Assembly: GCF_902167145.1 (NCBI RefSeq)
Contig: NC_050096.1
Location: 161,385,825-161,449,824, forward strand
Length of the DNA: 64,000 bases
Reading direction: 5' to 3'
Source of the DNA: Zea mays
Lineage: Eukaryota; Streptophyta; Magnoliopsida; Poales; Poaceae
The notes below the pieces were generated by a model, which was given only the letters and a program-made list of their open reading frames with translations, made no database searches and was not told where the DNA came from. This document shows, piece after piece, positions 23,203 through 34,687 of this stretch. The position numbers and the translations under genes were made by a program. Every line of letters starts with the position of its first letter. Position 1 is the stretch's first letter.

Positions 23203-24380
23203 TGAAAGGGAATTAGGCTTACACCTATTTCCTAATTGATTTTGGTGGTTGAATTGCCCAACACAAATAATTGGACTAACTAGTTTGCTCTAGTCTATAA
23301 GTTCTACAGGTGCCAAAGGTTCACAATAAGCCAATAAAAAGACCAAGAAGAGGGTTCAAACAAGAGAGCAAAGGATAACCCGAAAGGCACCCAGGTCTGG
23401 CGCACCGGACAGTGTCTGGTCCACCACCGGATAGTGTCCGGTGCACCAGGGCACTCGAAGCCAAACTCGCTACCTTCGGGAATTTCCAAGGGCGCTCCGC
23501 TATAATTCACCGGACTGTCCGGTGTGCCAGCGGAGCAACGGCTACTTCGCGCGCAACGGTCGACTGCAACGCATTAAATGCGCGCCTGCGCGCGCAGAGG
23601 TCAGAGGACGCACAGTTGGCGCACCGGACAGTCTATAGGACCTGTCCGGTGCACCACCGGACAGCCCAGAGGCCCCACAAGTCAGAGCTCCAACGGTCGA
23701 ACCCCAACGGTCCGCTGACGTGGCTGGCGCACCGGACAGTGTCCGGTGGCGCACCGGACTGTCCGGTGTGCCATGCGACAACACACTTCCAACGACCATT
23801 TTTGGTGGTTGGGGCTATAAATACCCCAACCACCCCACATTCAATGGCATCCAAGTTTTCCACTCTTCAACACCTTACAAGAGCTAGCATTCAATACAAG
23901 ACACACCAAAGAGATCAAATCCTCTCCCAACTCCACACAAAGCTTTAGTGATTAGAGAGAGTGATTTGTTGTGTTCATTTGAGCTCTTGCGCTTGGATCG
24001 CTTCTTTTCTTCCTTCATTCTTGTGATCAAACTCAATTGTAACCAAGGCAAGAGACACCAATTGTGTGGTGGTCCTTGCGGGAACTTCGTGTTCCGTTTG
24101 ATTGAGAAGAGAAGCTCACTCGGTCTAAGTGACCGTTTGAGAGAGGGAAAGGGTTGAAAGAGACCCGGTCTTTGTGACCACCTCAACGGGGAGTAGGTTT
24201 GCAAGAACCGAACCTCGGTAAAACAAATCATCGTGTCTCGCTCTTTATTCGCTCACGATTTGTTTTGCGCCCTCTCTCTCGGACTCGTTTTTATTTCTAA
24301 CGCTAACCCGGCTTGTAGTTTGTGCTTAAGTTTGTAAATTTCAGATTCGCCCTATTCACCCCCCCTCTAGGCGACTTTCA
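23203..24380 (+). repeat. 5' LTR of Ji-like element (1178 bp)
   Basis: TGAAAGGG...TTTCA termini. It has CACCGGAC-GTCCGGTG-type palindromes at 23400-23770 and a TATA box at 23816-23822. It is 34 bp shorter than the partner, mainly from gain or loss of palindrome units. Confidence 0.93.
23804..23834 (+). promoter_or_regulatory. TATA box held in the loop of a perfect hairpin
   Basis: GGTGGTTGGGG (23804-23814) and CCCCAACCACC (23824-23834) are perfect 11-bp inverted arms, and the 9-nt spacer CTATAAATA is the TATA box. The same structure is at 40808-40838 in the 3' LTR. Confidence 0.75.
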
Positions 24381-24382
24381 AT

Positions 24383-24395
24383 TGGTATCGGAGCC
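24383..24395 (+). promoter_or_regulatory. Primer-binding site of Ji-like element
   Basis: TGGTATCGGAGCC, two bases after the 5' LTR, initiator tRNA-Met type. Confidence 0.88.
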
Positions 24396-24428
24396 CGGTG
24401 CTTCATTAGAGCCTAACCGCTCGAAGTG

Positions 24429-25630
24429 ATGTCAGGAGATCACGCCAAGAAAGAGATGAGGATCGGCGAGAAATCCATTACAAGCCACGGGAAGGCTCCA
24501 TCGGGAGAGTCCTACAACAAAGGGAAGGGGAAGGAGAAGGAATCCTCTTCACACAAGTCGTGTCGGAGCGGTGACAAGAAGAAGAAGATGAGGAAGGTGG
24601 TCTACTACGAGAACGACTCCTCGTCGCCATCCACCTCCGGCTCCGACACGCCATCCGTAACTTCTAAGCGCCATGAGCGCAAGAAGTTTAGTAAGATCCC
24701 CCTACGCTACCTCGCATTCCTAAACATACGCCATTACTTTCCGTCCCATTGGGCAAACCACCAACGTTTGATGGTGCAGATTATGCTAGGTGGAGTGATA
24801 TGATGCGATATCACATAACCTCACTCCACAAAAATATATGGGATGTTGTTGAGTTTGGTGTACAGGTACCATCCGTAGGGGATGAAGACTATGATGAGGA
24901 CGAAGTAGCCCAAATTGTGCACTTCAACTCCCAAGCCACCACTATACTCCTCGCCTCTCTAAGTCGAGAGGAGTATAATAAGGTGCAAGGGTTGAAGAGC
25001 GCAAAGGAGATTTGGGACGTGCTAAAGACCGCGCACAAAGGAGACGAGGTGACCAAGATCACCAAGCGGGAGATGATTGAGGGGGAGCTCGGTCGCTTCC
25101 GACTTCGCCAAGGGGAGGAGCCACAAGACATGTACAACCGGCTCAAAACCTTGGTGAACCAAGTGCGCAACCTCGGGAGCAAAAAATGGGATGACCACGA
25201 AGTGGTTAAGGTTATTCTTAGATCACTTGTGTTCCTTAACCCTACTCAAGTTCGATTAATTCGTGGTAATCCTAGATATACACTAATGACTCCCGAGGAA
25301 GTGATAGGAAACTTTGTGAGCTTTGAGTTAATGATCAAAGGCTCAAAGAAAATCAACGAGCTAGATGGCCCCTCCACGCCCGAAGCACAACCAGTCGCAT
25401 TCAAGGAAACGGAGGAGAAGAAGGAGTCTACATCAAGTAGACAACCAATCGACGCCTCAAAGCTCGACAATGAGGAGATGGCGCTCATCATCAAGAGCTT
25501 CCGCCAAATCCTCAAGCAAAGGAGGGGGAAGGACTACAAATCCCACTCCAAGAAAGTTTGCTACAAATGTGGTAAGCCCGGTCATTTTATTGCAAAATGT
25601 CCACTATCTAGTGACAGTGACAGGGGCGAC
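24429..25630 (+). pseudogene. Ji-like gag, N-terminal part to zinc knuckle
   Basis: It starts MSGDHAKKEMRIGEK, with a Lys/Ser-rich N-terminus. A frameshift between about 24690 and 24749 leads into the gag core (LGKPPTFDGADYARW, REMIEGELGRFRLRQGEEP, MYNRLKTLVNQVRN) and the zinc knuckle CYKCGKPGHFIAKC. It is cut after SDSDRGD by the Opie-like insertion at 25631 and resumes at 34688 in the same protein context. Confidence 0.88.
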
Positions 25631-26884
25631 TGAAAGGGAAATGTGCCCTTGGGCCATTTCTAAGTATTTTGGTGATTGAGTGCCAACTCAAGTGCTTAAA
25701 ATGTGAATTTATGCAATGGATGAACAAAGTGCAAATCAAGAGCAAAGGTATGTTTCTAAGTCTTAGTACATTGGCTTTGTGTACTAATATATTTGTCTAA
25801 GTGGTAGAAACAGAAAGAAGAAGAGAAGAGAAGACTTGGCTGTGTACAGCCAAGAGGCTGTTTCGGTCTGGGGCACCGGACTGTAAGGTGGTGCACCGGA
25901 CAGTGTCCGGTGCGCCAGGCTGCCTCGGCCGAAGTGGCCACTCTCGGGAATTCGCCGACGGCGTACTGCTAAAATTCACCGGACTGTCCGGTGTGCACCG
26001 GACTGTCCGGTGAGCCAACGGTCGGCTAGGGCCAACGGTCGGCCGCGGATTCTGCGCGCGACACGTGGCCAAGGCAACGGTCGGAAGGGGGCACCGGACT
26101 GTCCGGTGTGCACCGGACATGTCTGGTGCGCCAACGGCTCCCGCATCTGCAACGGTCGACTGCGCTGTTTAAGGAAGGAAATCGGGCACCGGACAGTGTC
26201 CGGTGTGCACCGGACTGTCCGGTGCGCCCGACGACAGAAGGCAAGATCAGCCTTCCAGATTTGCTCTCAACGGCTCCTAGCTGCCTTGGGGCTATAAAAG
26301 GGACCCCTAGGCGCATGGAGGAGCCAACCAAGCAACCTAAGAGCATTCTTGATCATCCACACTCATTCTTTGCGCATTCGTTTGTCATTCTAAGTGATTC
26401 GAGCTCCGTTCTAGTGAGAACTTTGAGATAGTCTTTTGAGCTCGATTCTTGGCCATGTGTGTGCGCATTTTGCTGTGGATTTGTGTGTGTTGCTTCCCTC
26501 CCTTACTCCGTATTTCTTTGTGAATCTCAAGTGTAAGGGCGAGAGACTCCAAGTTGTGGAGATTCCTCGCAAACGGGAAATTGAAAGGAAAAGCATAACA
26601 CTGTGGTATTCAAGTTGATCATTGGATCACTTGAGAGGAGTTGAGTGCAACTCTCGTCCGTTGGGACGCCACAACGTGGAGTAGGCAAGTTTTGTACTTG
26701 GCCGAACCACGGGATAAATCACTGTGTCTTCTCTGTGTTGAACTCCTTGTGATTATCATATTGTGCAAGATCTTCTCTCCAGCCACTTGGCATTAACTGT
26801 GCTAACACTTAATCAAAGTTTTGTGGCTTAAGTTTTGAAGTTTACAGGATCACCTATTCACCCCCCCCCCTCTAGGTGCTCTCA
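25631..26884 (+). repeat. 5' LTR of Opie-like element
   Basis: It starts TGAAAGGGAAATGTGCCC and ends GGTGCTCTCA. The palindrome block is at 25870-26225 and the TATA box (TATAAAA) at 26293-26299. One palindrome is damaged in this copy (ggactgtaagg) but intact in the 3' LTR. Confidence 0.95.
26293..26299 (+). promoter_or_regulatory. LTR TATA box of Opie-like element
   Basis: TATAAAA downstream of the palindrome block, the likely core promoter for genomic RNA. The copy in the 3' LTR is at 34095-34101. Confidence 0.78.
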
Positions 26885-26886
26885 AT

Positions 26887-26899
26887 TGGTATCAGAGCC
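26887..26899 (+). promoter_or_regulatory. Primer-binding site of Opie-like element
   Basis: TGGTATCAGAGCC, an exact initiator tRNA-Met-type site two bases after the LTR. Confidence 0.92.
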
Positions 26900-26934
26900 G
26901 TTCTCTTCAAGAAAGGGACTAACCGCCCGAAGAG

Positions 26935-29319
26935 ATGGATCCTAAGGGGAAGGGAATCGTGATCAACGATAAGGAGAAGGAGTCCTTCGTCAACGAGCCA
27001 AAGGATGACAAGTCAAACGACTCGGGCTCGGGTCATAGACGAAAAGATGGGAAGAAGAAGAAAACAAGGCGCATCAAGGAGATTGTCTACTACGACAGCG
27101 ACGAATCTTCCTCTTCCCAAAAGGACGACGACAACGACTACAGGAAGACGGTCAATTCGAACTTTTCATTTGATTATTCTCGTATTCCAAATAATTCGAA
27201 TTCGCATTTGCTTTCCATTCCTCTTGGCAAACCTCCACACTTCGATGGGGAAGACTACGGATTTTGGAGTCACAAAATGCGTAGTCACTTATTCTCTCTT
27301 CATCCAAGCATATGGGAGATTGTAGAGAATGGAATGAAATTTGATAGCTCGGATAGTCCTATGTTTATTAACGAACAAATTCATAAAAATGCACAAGCTA
27401 CTACTGTGTTGCTAGCCTCTTTGTGCAGGGACGAGTACAACAAGGTGAGCGGCTTGGACAATGCCAAGCAGATATGGGACACCCTCAAGATTTCTCACGA
27501 GGGAAACGACATCACCATGCTCACTAAAATGGAGTTGGTGGAGGGCGAGCTTGGAAGGTTTGCAATGATAAGGGGCGAGGAGCCAACCCAAACATACAAC
27601 CGGCTCAAGACCCTTATCAACAAAATAAGGAGTTATGGAAGCACGCGATGGACGGACCATGACGTCGTCCGACTATTACTAAGGTCATTTACCGTTCTTG
27701 ATCCTCATCTCGTGAACAATATTCGTGAGAATCCCAGGTACACGAAGATGACGCCCGAGGAGGTACTCGGAAAATTCGTAAGCGGGCGGATGATGATCAA
27801 GGAGGCAAGATACGTGGACGACGCCTTGAATGGACCAATCAACGAACCGCAACCTCTTGCTCTCAAAGCAACAAGAAGCAAGGAGGCGCTACCTAGCAAG
27901 GTGGCACAAAATGAGGCGGCCAGACTTAATGATGAAGAGATGGCTCTCATCATCAAACGCTTCAAGACGGTGCTAAAAGGCCACAAGGGGCAGCCAAGCA
28001 AGACCAAGACAAAAGGGAAGCGCTCATGCTTCAAGTGCGGTAAGATTGGTCATTTTATCGCTAACTGCCCCGATAACGATAGTGACCAGGAACAGGGGAA
28101 CAAGAGGGAAAAGAAGAAGAATTACAAGAAGGCCAAGGGCGAGGCACATATCGGAAAGGAGTGGGATTCGGATTGCTCCTCCGACTCCGACAATGAAGGA
28201 CTCGCCGCCACCGCCTTCAACAAGTCATCTCTCTTCCCTAACGAGCGTCACACTTGCCTCATGGCAAGGGAGAAGAAAGTAAGTACTCGAAACTCTACTT
28301 ATGCTTCTTCTAGTGAGGATGAGTCTAGTGATGATGATGACATAGACTATTCATACTTATTTAAGGGCCTAGATAGAACCAAGGTAGACAAAATAAATGA
28401 ATTAATTGATGCCTTGAATGATAAGAATAGGCTTTTAGAAAAGCAAGAGGATTTGTTGTATGAAGAACATGACAAATTTGTAGAAGCACAAAAATCACTC
28501 GCATTAGAAATTAAGAGAAATGAAATGCTTTCTTGTGAGTTGTCTACATGTCATGATTCAATTGCTAGTTTAAAGAGCAAAAATGATGATTTAAATGCTA
28601 AGCTAGAAAAATCTAGTAAATTAACATCTTGTGTAGAACATGTTGTGATTTGCACTAGGTGTAAAGACTTTAATGTTGATGCTTGTAGTGAACACCTAGA
28701 GTGCATTTCTAAATTAAATGATGAAGTAGCTAGTCTTAATGCCCAACTCAAGACTAGCAAGAGTGATTTGGATAAAGTAAAATTTGCAAGGGATGCCTAC
28801 ACAATTGGTAGACACCCCTCAATTAAGGATGGGCTTGGCTTCAAGAGGGAAGTCAAGAACTTGACAAGCCATAAGGCTCCCATCTCCGCCAAGGAGAAAG
28901 GGAAGACCTCTATGGCTACTAGTGTTAAAAAGAACCATGCCTTTTTGTATCATGATAGGAAAAATTCTAGAAATGCTTTTAGAAGATATGATGCTTTTGA
29001 TTCACATGTTTATGATTCTTATGCTATGACTGCTTCTAGTTCTCATGTTGTGCATGATAGAAAAGTTGGTAGGAGGAATGTTGTTCATAATATGCCTAGG
29101 AGAAATGTTGTTAATATTCCTAGGAATGTTAATGATCCTTCTACAATATATCATGCTTTGAATGCTTCCTTTGCAATTTATAGAAAGGATAGGAAGATAG
29201 TTGCTAGGAAGTTAGGGGCAAAATGCAAGGGAGACAAAACTTGCATTTGGGTCCCTAAGGATATTTGCACTAACCTTGTAGGACCCAACAAGAGTTGGGT
29301 ACCTAAGTCCCAAGCCTAA
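26935..29319 (+). CDS. gag: Sirevirus gag polyprotein (intact)
   Basis: A 794-codon ORF starting [17 protein letters not shown], 36 nt after the PBS. It encodes the capsid/nucleocapsid protein that forms the virus-like particle. An N-terminal charged region is followed by the gag core at about 90-300 ([40 protein letters not shown]), the zinc knuckle [14 protein letters not shown] near 365-378, acidic Ser/Asp stretches, a Lys/Glu/Leu-rich coiled-coil region near 485-620, a basic segment, and the C-terminal [13 protein letters not shown] motif. The same length as the inner minus-strand gag (794) supports completeness. Confidence 0.96.
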   Translation: MDPKGKGIVINDKEKESFVNEPKDDKSNDSGSGHRRKDGKKKKTRRIKEIVYYDSDESSSSQKDDDNDYRKTVNSNFSFDYSRIPNNSNSHLLSIPLGKPPHFDGEDYGFWSHKMRSHLFSLHPSIWEIVENGMKFDSSDSPMFINEQIHKNAQATTVLLASLCRDEYNKVSGLDNAKQIWDTLKISHEGNDITMLTKMELVEGELGRFAMIRGEEPTQTYNRLKTLINKIRSYGSTRWTDHDVVRLLLRSFTVLDPHLVNNIRENPRYTKMTPEEVLGKFVSGRMMIKEARYVDDALNGPINEPQPLALKATRSKEALPSKVAQNEAARLNDEEMALIIKRFKTVLKGHKGQPSKTKTKGKRSCFKCGKIGHFIANCPDNDSDQEQGNKREKKKNYKKAKGEAHIGKEWDSDCSSDSDNEGLAATAFNKSSLFPNERHTCLMAREKKVSTRNSTYASSSEDESSDDDDIDYSYLFKGLDRTKVDKINELIDALNDKNRLLEKQEDLLYEEHDKFVEAQKSLALEIKRNEMLSCELSTCHDSIASLKSKNDDLNAKLEKSSKLTSCVEHVVICTRCKDFNVDACSEHLECISKLNDEVASLNAQLKTSKSDLDKVKFARDAYTIGRHPSIKDGLGFKREVKNLTSHKAPISAKEKGKTSMATSVKKNHAFLYHDRKNSRNAFRRYDAFDSHVYDSYAMTASSSHVVHDRKVGRRNVVHNMPRRNVVNIPRNVNDPSTIYHALNASFAIYRKDRKIVARKLGAKCKGDKTCIWVPKDICTNLVGPNKSWVPKSQA

Positions 29320-29335
29320 ATTTGCCTTGCAGGTT
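29320..29335 (+). promoter_or_regulatory. gag-pol junction with splice-acceptor-like motif
   Basis: gag ends at TAA (29317-29319). pol continues in the +1 frame with no ATG. Between them TTTGCCTTGCAG|G looks like a plant 3' splice site. The Ji-like copy has TTTGTTTTGTAG|G at the same place. How pol is expressed is not shown by the sequence. Confidence 0.5.
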
Positions 29336-32300
29336 TATGCATCCGGGGGTTCAAGCTGGATTATCGACAGCGGATGCACAAACCATATGACGGGGGAGAA
29401 GAAAATGTTCACCTCCTACGTCAAGAATAAGGATTCCCAAGATTCAATTATATTCGGTGATGGGAATCAAGGCAAGGTAAAAGGATTAGGTAAAATTGCA
29501 ATCTCAAATGAGCACTCAATTTCCAATGTGTTTTTAGTTGAGTCCTTGGGATATAATTTGCTATCTGTTAGTCAATTATGCAACATGGGGTATAACTGTC
29601 TATTTACAAATGTAGATGTGTCTGTCTTCAGAAGAAGTGATGGTTCACTAGCTTTTAAGGGTGTATTAGACGACAAACTTTATTTAGTTGATTTTGCAAA
29701 AGAAGAGGCCGGTCTAGATGCATGCTTAATAGCTAAGACTAGCATGGGCTGGCTGTGGCATCGCCGCTTAGCACATGTGGGGATGAAGAACCTTAACAAG
29801 CTTCTAAAGGGAGAACACGTGATAGGTTTGACTAACGTGCAATTCGAAAAAGATAGACCTTGTGCAGCTTGTCAAGCAGGTAAACAAGTGGGAGGAGCAC
29901 ATCACAGCAAGAATGTGATGACCACCTCAAGACCCCTGGAGCTGCTACACATGGACCTCTTCGGACCCGTCGCCTATCTGAGCATAGGAGGAAGTAAGTA
30001 TGGTCTAGTTATTGTTGATGACTTTTCCCGCTTCACTTGGGTGTTCTTTTTGCAGGATAAGTCTGAAACCCAAGGGACCCTCAAGCGCTTCCTCAGGAGA
30101 GCTCAAAATGAGTTTGAGCTCAAGGTGAAGAAGATAAGGAGTGACAATGGGTCCGAGTTCAAGAACCTTCAAGTGGAGGAGTTCCTTGAGGAGGAAGGGA
30201 TCAAGCACGAGTTCTCCGCTCCCTACACACCACAGCAAAATGGTGTGGTAGAGAGGAAAAACAGGACGCTAATCGATATGGCGAGGACAATGCTTGGAGA
30301 ATTCAAGACCCCCGAGTGTTTTTGGTCGGAAGCCGTGAACACGGCTTGCCACGCCATCAACAGGGTCTATCTTCATCGCCTCCTCAAGAAGACTTCGTAT
30401 GAGCTACTAACCGGTAACAAACCCAATGTATCTTACTTTCGTGTATTTGGGAGCAAGTGCTACATTCTAGTGAAGAAGGGTAGAAATTCTAAGTTTGCTC
30501 CCAAAGCTGTAGAAGGGTTTTTGTTAGGTTATGACTCAAATACAAAGGCGTATAGAGTCTTCAACAAATCATCGGGTTTGGTTGAAGTCTCTAGCGACGT
30601 TGTATTTGATGAGACTAATGGCTCTCCAAGAGAGCAAGTTGTTGATTGTGATGATGTAGATGAAGAAGATGTTCCGACGGCCGCTATACGAACCATGGCG
30701 ATTGGAGAAGTGAGGCCACAGGAACAAGATGAACGAGATCAACCTTCTTCCTCAACTATGGTGCATTCCCCAACCAAAGATGACGAACAGGTACCTCAAG
30801 TGGAGGCGCTTGATCAAGGGGGAGCACAAGATGATCAAGTGATGGAGGAAAAAGCGCAACCAGCACCTCCAACCCAAGTTCGAGCGATGATTCAAAGGGA
30901 TCATCCCGTCGACCAAATTCTGGGTGACATTAGCAAGGGAGTAACTACTCGATCTCGATTAGTTAATTTTTGTGAGCATTACTCCTTTGTCTCTTCTATT
31001 GAGCCTTTCAGGGTAGAGGAGGCCTTGCTAGATCCGGACTGGGTGTTGGCCATGCAGGAGGAGCTCAACAACTTCAAGCGCAATGAAGTTTGGACACTGG
31101 TGCCTCGTCCGAAGCAAAATGTTGTGGGAACCAAGTGGGTATTCCGCAACAAACAGGACGAGCATGGGGTGGTGACGAGGAACAAGGCTCGACTTGTGGC
31201 AAAAGGTTATGCCCAAGTCGCAGGTTTGGACTTTGAGGAGACATTTGCTCCTGTGGCTAGGCTAGAATCAATTCGTATTTTGCTAGCATATGCCGCTCAC
31301 CATTCTTTCAGGTTGTACCAAATGGATGTGAAGAGCGCTTTCCTCAACGGGCCGATCAAGGAGGAGGTGTACGTGGAGCAACCCCCTGGCTTCAAGGATG
31401 AACGGTACCCCGACCACGTGTGTAAGCTCTCTAAGGCGCTCTATGGACTTAAGCAAGCCCCAAGAGCATGGTATGAATGCCTTAGAGACTTTTTAATTGC
31501 TAATGCTTTCAAGGTTGGGAAAGCCGATCCAACTCTTTTTACAAAGACTTGTGATGGTGATTTGTTTGTGTGCCAAATTTATGTCGATGACATAATATTT
31601 GGTTCTACTAACCAAAAGTCTTGTGAAGAGTTTAGCAGGGTGATGACGCAGAAATTCGAGATGTCGATGATGGGCGAGTTGAACTACTTCCTTGGGTTCC
31701 AAGTGAAGCAACTCAAGGACGGCACCTTCATCTCCCAAACGAAGTACACGCAAGATCTGCTAAAGCGGTTTGGGATGAAGGACGCCAAGCCCACAAAGAC
31801 TCCGATGGGGACCGACGGACACATCGACCTCAACAAAGGAGGTAAGTCCGTTGATCAAAAAGCATACCGGTCAATGATAGGTTCTTTGCTTTACTTATGT
31901 GCTAGTAGACCGGATATTATGCTTAGCGTATGCATGTGTGCTAGATTTCAATCCAATCCTAAGGAGTGTCACTTAGTGGCGGTAAAGCGAATTCTTAGAT
32001 ATTTGGTTGCTACGCCTTGCTTCGGGCTCTGGTATCCAAAGGGGTCTACCTTTGACTTAGTTGGATACTCAGACTCCGACTATGCTGGATGTAAGGTCGA
32101 TAGGAAGAGTACATCGGGGACGTGCCAATTCTTAGGAAGGTCCCTGGTGTCATGGAACTCTAAGAAACAAACCTCCGTTGCCCTATCCACCGCTGAGGCC
32201 GAGTACGTTGCCGCAGGTCAGTGTTGCGCGCAACTACTTTGGATGAGGCAAACCCTCCGGGACTTTGGCTACAATCTGAGCAAAGTCCCACTCCTATGTG

Positions 32301-32533
32301 ACAATGAGAGTGCTATCCGCATGGCGGAGAATCCTGTTGAGCACAGCCGCACAAAGCACATAGACATCCGGCATCACTTTTTGAGAGACCACCAGCAAAA
32401 GAGAGATATCGAAGTGTTTCATGTTAGCACCGAGAACCAGCTAGCCGATATCTTTACCAAGCCTCTAGATGAGAAGACCTTTTGCAGGCTGCGTAGTGAG
32501 CTAAATGTCTTAGATTCGCGGAACTTGGATTGA
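29327..32533 (+). CDS. pol: Sirevirus pol polyprotein (intact)
   Basis: A 1068-codon open frame, in Copia order. Aspartic protease is at IIDSG (D14). GAG-pre-integrase has H145, H150, C179 and C182. The integrase core has D210, D273 and E309 (VVERKN). Integrase C-terminal region about 380-450 ([14 protein letters not shown]) and an acidic linker follow. RT runs from [10 protein letters not shown] to YVDD at 752-755. RNase H has [17 protein letters not shown] and [11 protein letters not shown] near 955. The open frame has a non-ATG start (TTG in the listed limits), in the +1 frame after gag, so expression needs frameshift, splicing or re-initiation. No disabling change is seen. Confidence 0.96.
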   Translation: MQVYASGGSSWIIDSGCTNHMTGEKKMFTSYVKNKDSQDSIIFGDGNQGKVKGLGKIAISNEHSISNVFLVESLGYNLLSVSQLCNMGYNCLFTNVDVSVFRRSDGSLAFKGVLDDKLYLVDFAKEEAGLDACLIAKTSMGWLWHRRLAHVGMKNLNKLLKGEHVIGLTNVQFEKDRPCAACQAGKQVGGAHHSKNVMTTSRPLELLHMDLFGPVAYLSIGGSKYGLVIVDDFSRFTWVFFLQDKSETQGTLKRFLRRAQNEFELKVKKIRSDNGSEFKNLQVEEFLEEEGIKHEFSAPYTPQQNGVVERKNRTLIDMARTMLGEFKTPECFWSEAVNTACHAINRVYLHRLLKKTSYELLTGNKPNVSYFRVFGSKCYILVKKGRNSKFAPKAVEGFLLGYDSNTKAYRVFNKSSGLVEVSSDVVFDETNGSPREQVVDCDDVDEEDVPTAAIRTMAIGEVRPQEQDERDQPSSSTMVHSPTKDDEQVPQVEALDQGGAQDDQVMEEKAQPAPPTQVRAMIQRDHPVDQILGDISKGVTTRSRLVNFCEHYSFVSSIEPFRVEEALLDPDWVLAMQEELNNFKRNEVWTLVPRPKQNVVGTKWVFRNKQDEHGVVTRNKARLVAKGYAQVAGLDFEETFAPVARLESIRILLAYAAHHSFRLYQMDVKSAFLNGPIKEEVYVEQPPGFKDERYPDHVCKLSKALYGLKQAPRAWYECLRDFLIANAFKVGKADPTLFTKTCDGDLFVCQIYVDDIIFGSTNQKSCEEFSRVMTQKFEMSMMGELNYFLGFQVKQLKDGTFISQTKYTQDLLKRFGMKDAKPTKTPMGTDGHIDLNKGGKSVDQKAYRSMIGSLLYLCASRPDIMLSVCMCARFQSNPKECHLVAVKRILRYLVATPCFGLWYPKGSTFDLVGYSDSDYAGCKVDRKSTSGTCQFLGRSLVSWNSKKQTSVALSTAEAEYVAAGQCCAQLLWMRQTLRDFGYNLSKVPLLCDNESAIRMAENPVEHSRTKHIDIRHHFLRDHQQKRDIEVFHVSTENQLADIFTKPLDEKTFCRLRSELNVLDSRNLD

Positions 32534-33396
32534 ATTATAGCATACATGTGTTTATGCCTTTAGTCAGGTTCATTCTGCATTTTGTTGCTTATTGTGGTGC
32601 TCAAGTTGTACAAACACTCCCTGGACCTCACAAGTCCGTTGCAAAGTGATGCACATGTTTAGGGGGAGATGTGTTACAACTTGACCCTTTGAGACTAACC
32701 ATTTGCTTGAGTTTGCTTGATTTAGTCTCGAAGGTGGATTGAAAGGGAAAGGTGAACTTGGACCATGCAAGACTTCCACTGCACTCCGATGAGAGGGTAA
32801 CTTATTCCAAGTTCATCTCTATGATCTTATTGCCTTTGTACTCTTAATTGAAGATTTTGGTGAGGCAATGGGGTTACAGGGCCAAGATTAATCCCGTTTT
32901 GGTGCTTGATGCCAAAGGGGGAGAAAATAAAGGCCAAAGCGATAAATGGATCAGCTACCACTTGAGAGATTTTGAAAATAGTAGAATAGAGCTTTTTGTT
33001 TTGGCAAAACTCTTTTATTGTGTCTCTTGCGATAAATGGACCAGCTACCACTTGAGAGATTTTGAAAATAGTAGAATAGAGCTTTTTGTTTTGGCAAAAC
33101 TCTTTTATTGTGTCTCTTGTCAAAAGTTGGCTTCTTGTGGGGAGAAGATGTAATTATGGGAAATAGGGGAAGTTTTTGAAATCTTTGATCAATCTCTTTT
33201 GGAATGACTCTCTTTATGCCTCAACATGTGTGTTTGACATAGAGATAGAGATTTGAGTTTGATTTGCAAAAACAAACCAAGTGGTGGCAAAGGATGATCC
33301 ATATATGCCAAAATTGAATCAAAATCAATTTGAGTTTTATTTGAAGTGTTTTTGCACTTGTTCTAGTTGCTTTATGTTGTGTTGGCATAAATCACC
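32534..33396 (+). other. 3' noncoding region with 90-bp tandem duplication
   Basis: No env-like ORF. Several PPT-like AGGGGGAGA runs (32660, 32917). A 90-bp unit (32941-33030) is repeated at 33031-33120 with one difference (gatcagc/gaccagc). The minus-strand sister at 5960-6733 has one copy. Confidence 0.85.
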
Positions 33397-33409
33397 AAAA
33401 AGGGGGAGA
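33397..33409 (+). promoter_or_regulatory. Polypurine tract of Opie-like element
   Basis: AAAAAGGGGGAGA, next to the 3' LTR. Confidence 0.9.
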
Positions 33410-33410
33410 T

Positions 33411-34687
33411 TGAAAGGGAAATGTGCCCTTGGGCCATTTCTAAGTATTTTGGTGATTGAGTGCCAACTCAAGTGCTTAAAATGTGAATTTATGCAATGGA
33501 TGAACAAAGTGCAAATCAAGAGCAAAGGTATGTTTCTAAGTCTTAGTACATTGGCTTTGTGTACTAATATATTTGTCTAAGTGGTAGAAACAGAAAGAAG
33601 AAGAGAAGAGAAGACTTGGCTGTGTACAGCCAAGAGGCTGTTTCGGTCTGGGGCACCGGACTGTCCGGTGGTGCACCGGACAGTGTCCGGTGGTGCACCG
33701 GACAGTGTCCGGTCCGCCAGGCTGCCTCGGCCGAAGTGGCCACTCTCGGGAATTCGCCGACGGCGTACGGCTAAAATTCACCGGACTGTCCGGTGTGCAC
33801 CGGACTGTCCGGTGAGCCAACGGTCGGCTAGGGCCAACGGTCGGCCGCGGATTCTGCGCGCGACACGTGGCCAAGGCAACGGTCGGAAGGGGGCACCGGA
33901 CTGTCCGGTGTGCACCGGACATGTCCGGTGCGCCAACGGCTCCCGCATCTGCAACGGTCGACTGCGCTGTTTAAGGAAGGAAATCGGGCACCGGACAGTG
34001 TCCGGTGTGCACCGGACTGTCCGGTGCGCCCAACGACAGAAGGCAAGATCAGCCTTCCAGATTTGCTCTCAACGGCTCCTAGCTGCCTTGGGGCTATAAA
34101 AGGGACCCCTAGGCGCATGGAGGAGCCAACCAAGCAACCTAAGAGCATTCTTGATCATCCACACTCATTCTTTGCGCATTCGTTTGTCATTCTAAGTGAT
34201 TCGAGCTCCGTTCTAGTGAGAACTTTGAGATAGTCTTTTGAGCTCGATTCTTGGCCGTGTGTGTGCGCATTTTGCTGTGGATTTGTGTGTGTTGCTTCCC
34301 TCCCTTACTCCGTATTTCTTTGTGAATCTCAAGTGTAAGGGCGAGAGACTCCAAGTTGTGGAGATTCCTCGCAAACGGGAAATTGAAAGGAAAAGCATAA
34401 CACTGTGGTATTCAAGTTGATCATTGGATCACTTGAGAGGAGTTGAGTGCAACTCTTGTCCGTTGGGACGCCACAACGTGGAGTAGGCAAGTTTTGTACT
34501 TGGCCGAACCACGGGATAAATCACTGTGTCTTCTCTGTGTTGAACTCCTTGTGATTATCATATTGTGCAAGATCTTCTCTCCAGCCACTTGGCATTAACT
34601 GTGCTAACACTTAATCAAAGTTTTGTGGCTTAAGTTTTGAAGTTTACAGGATCACCTATTCACCCCCCCCCCCTCTAGGTGCTCTCA
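33411..34687 (+). repeat. 3' LTR of Opie-like element
   Basis: 1277 bp. One more GGTGCACCGGACAGTGTCC-type unit than the 5' LTR, otherwise about 99% the same by eye. Followed by TSD gcgac. Confidence 0.95.

Larger units (their letters stand above)
25631..34687 (+). mobile_element. Intact Opie-like Sirevirus, nested in Ji-like gag
   Basis: Plus-strand Copia element with LTRs 25631-26884 (1254 bp) and 33411-34687 (1277 bp), PBS 26887-26899, gag 26935-29319, pol 29327-32533, PPT 33397-33409 and TSD gcgac (25626-25630, 34688-34692). LTRs differ by roughly nine substitutions plus a 22-bp palindrome-unit indel and a C-run change, indicating a recent insertion. Both ORFs are undamaged and all catalytic motifs are present, so it may be autonomous. 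The family name is inferred. Confidence 0.95.

Noticed and set aside
32534..33396. An env-like third gene in the Sirevirus 3' region
   Set aside because: Only short ORFs that span the 90-bp duplication. No signal peptide or membrane domain pattern.
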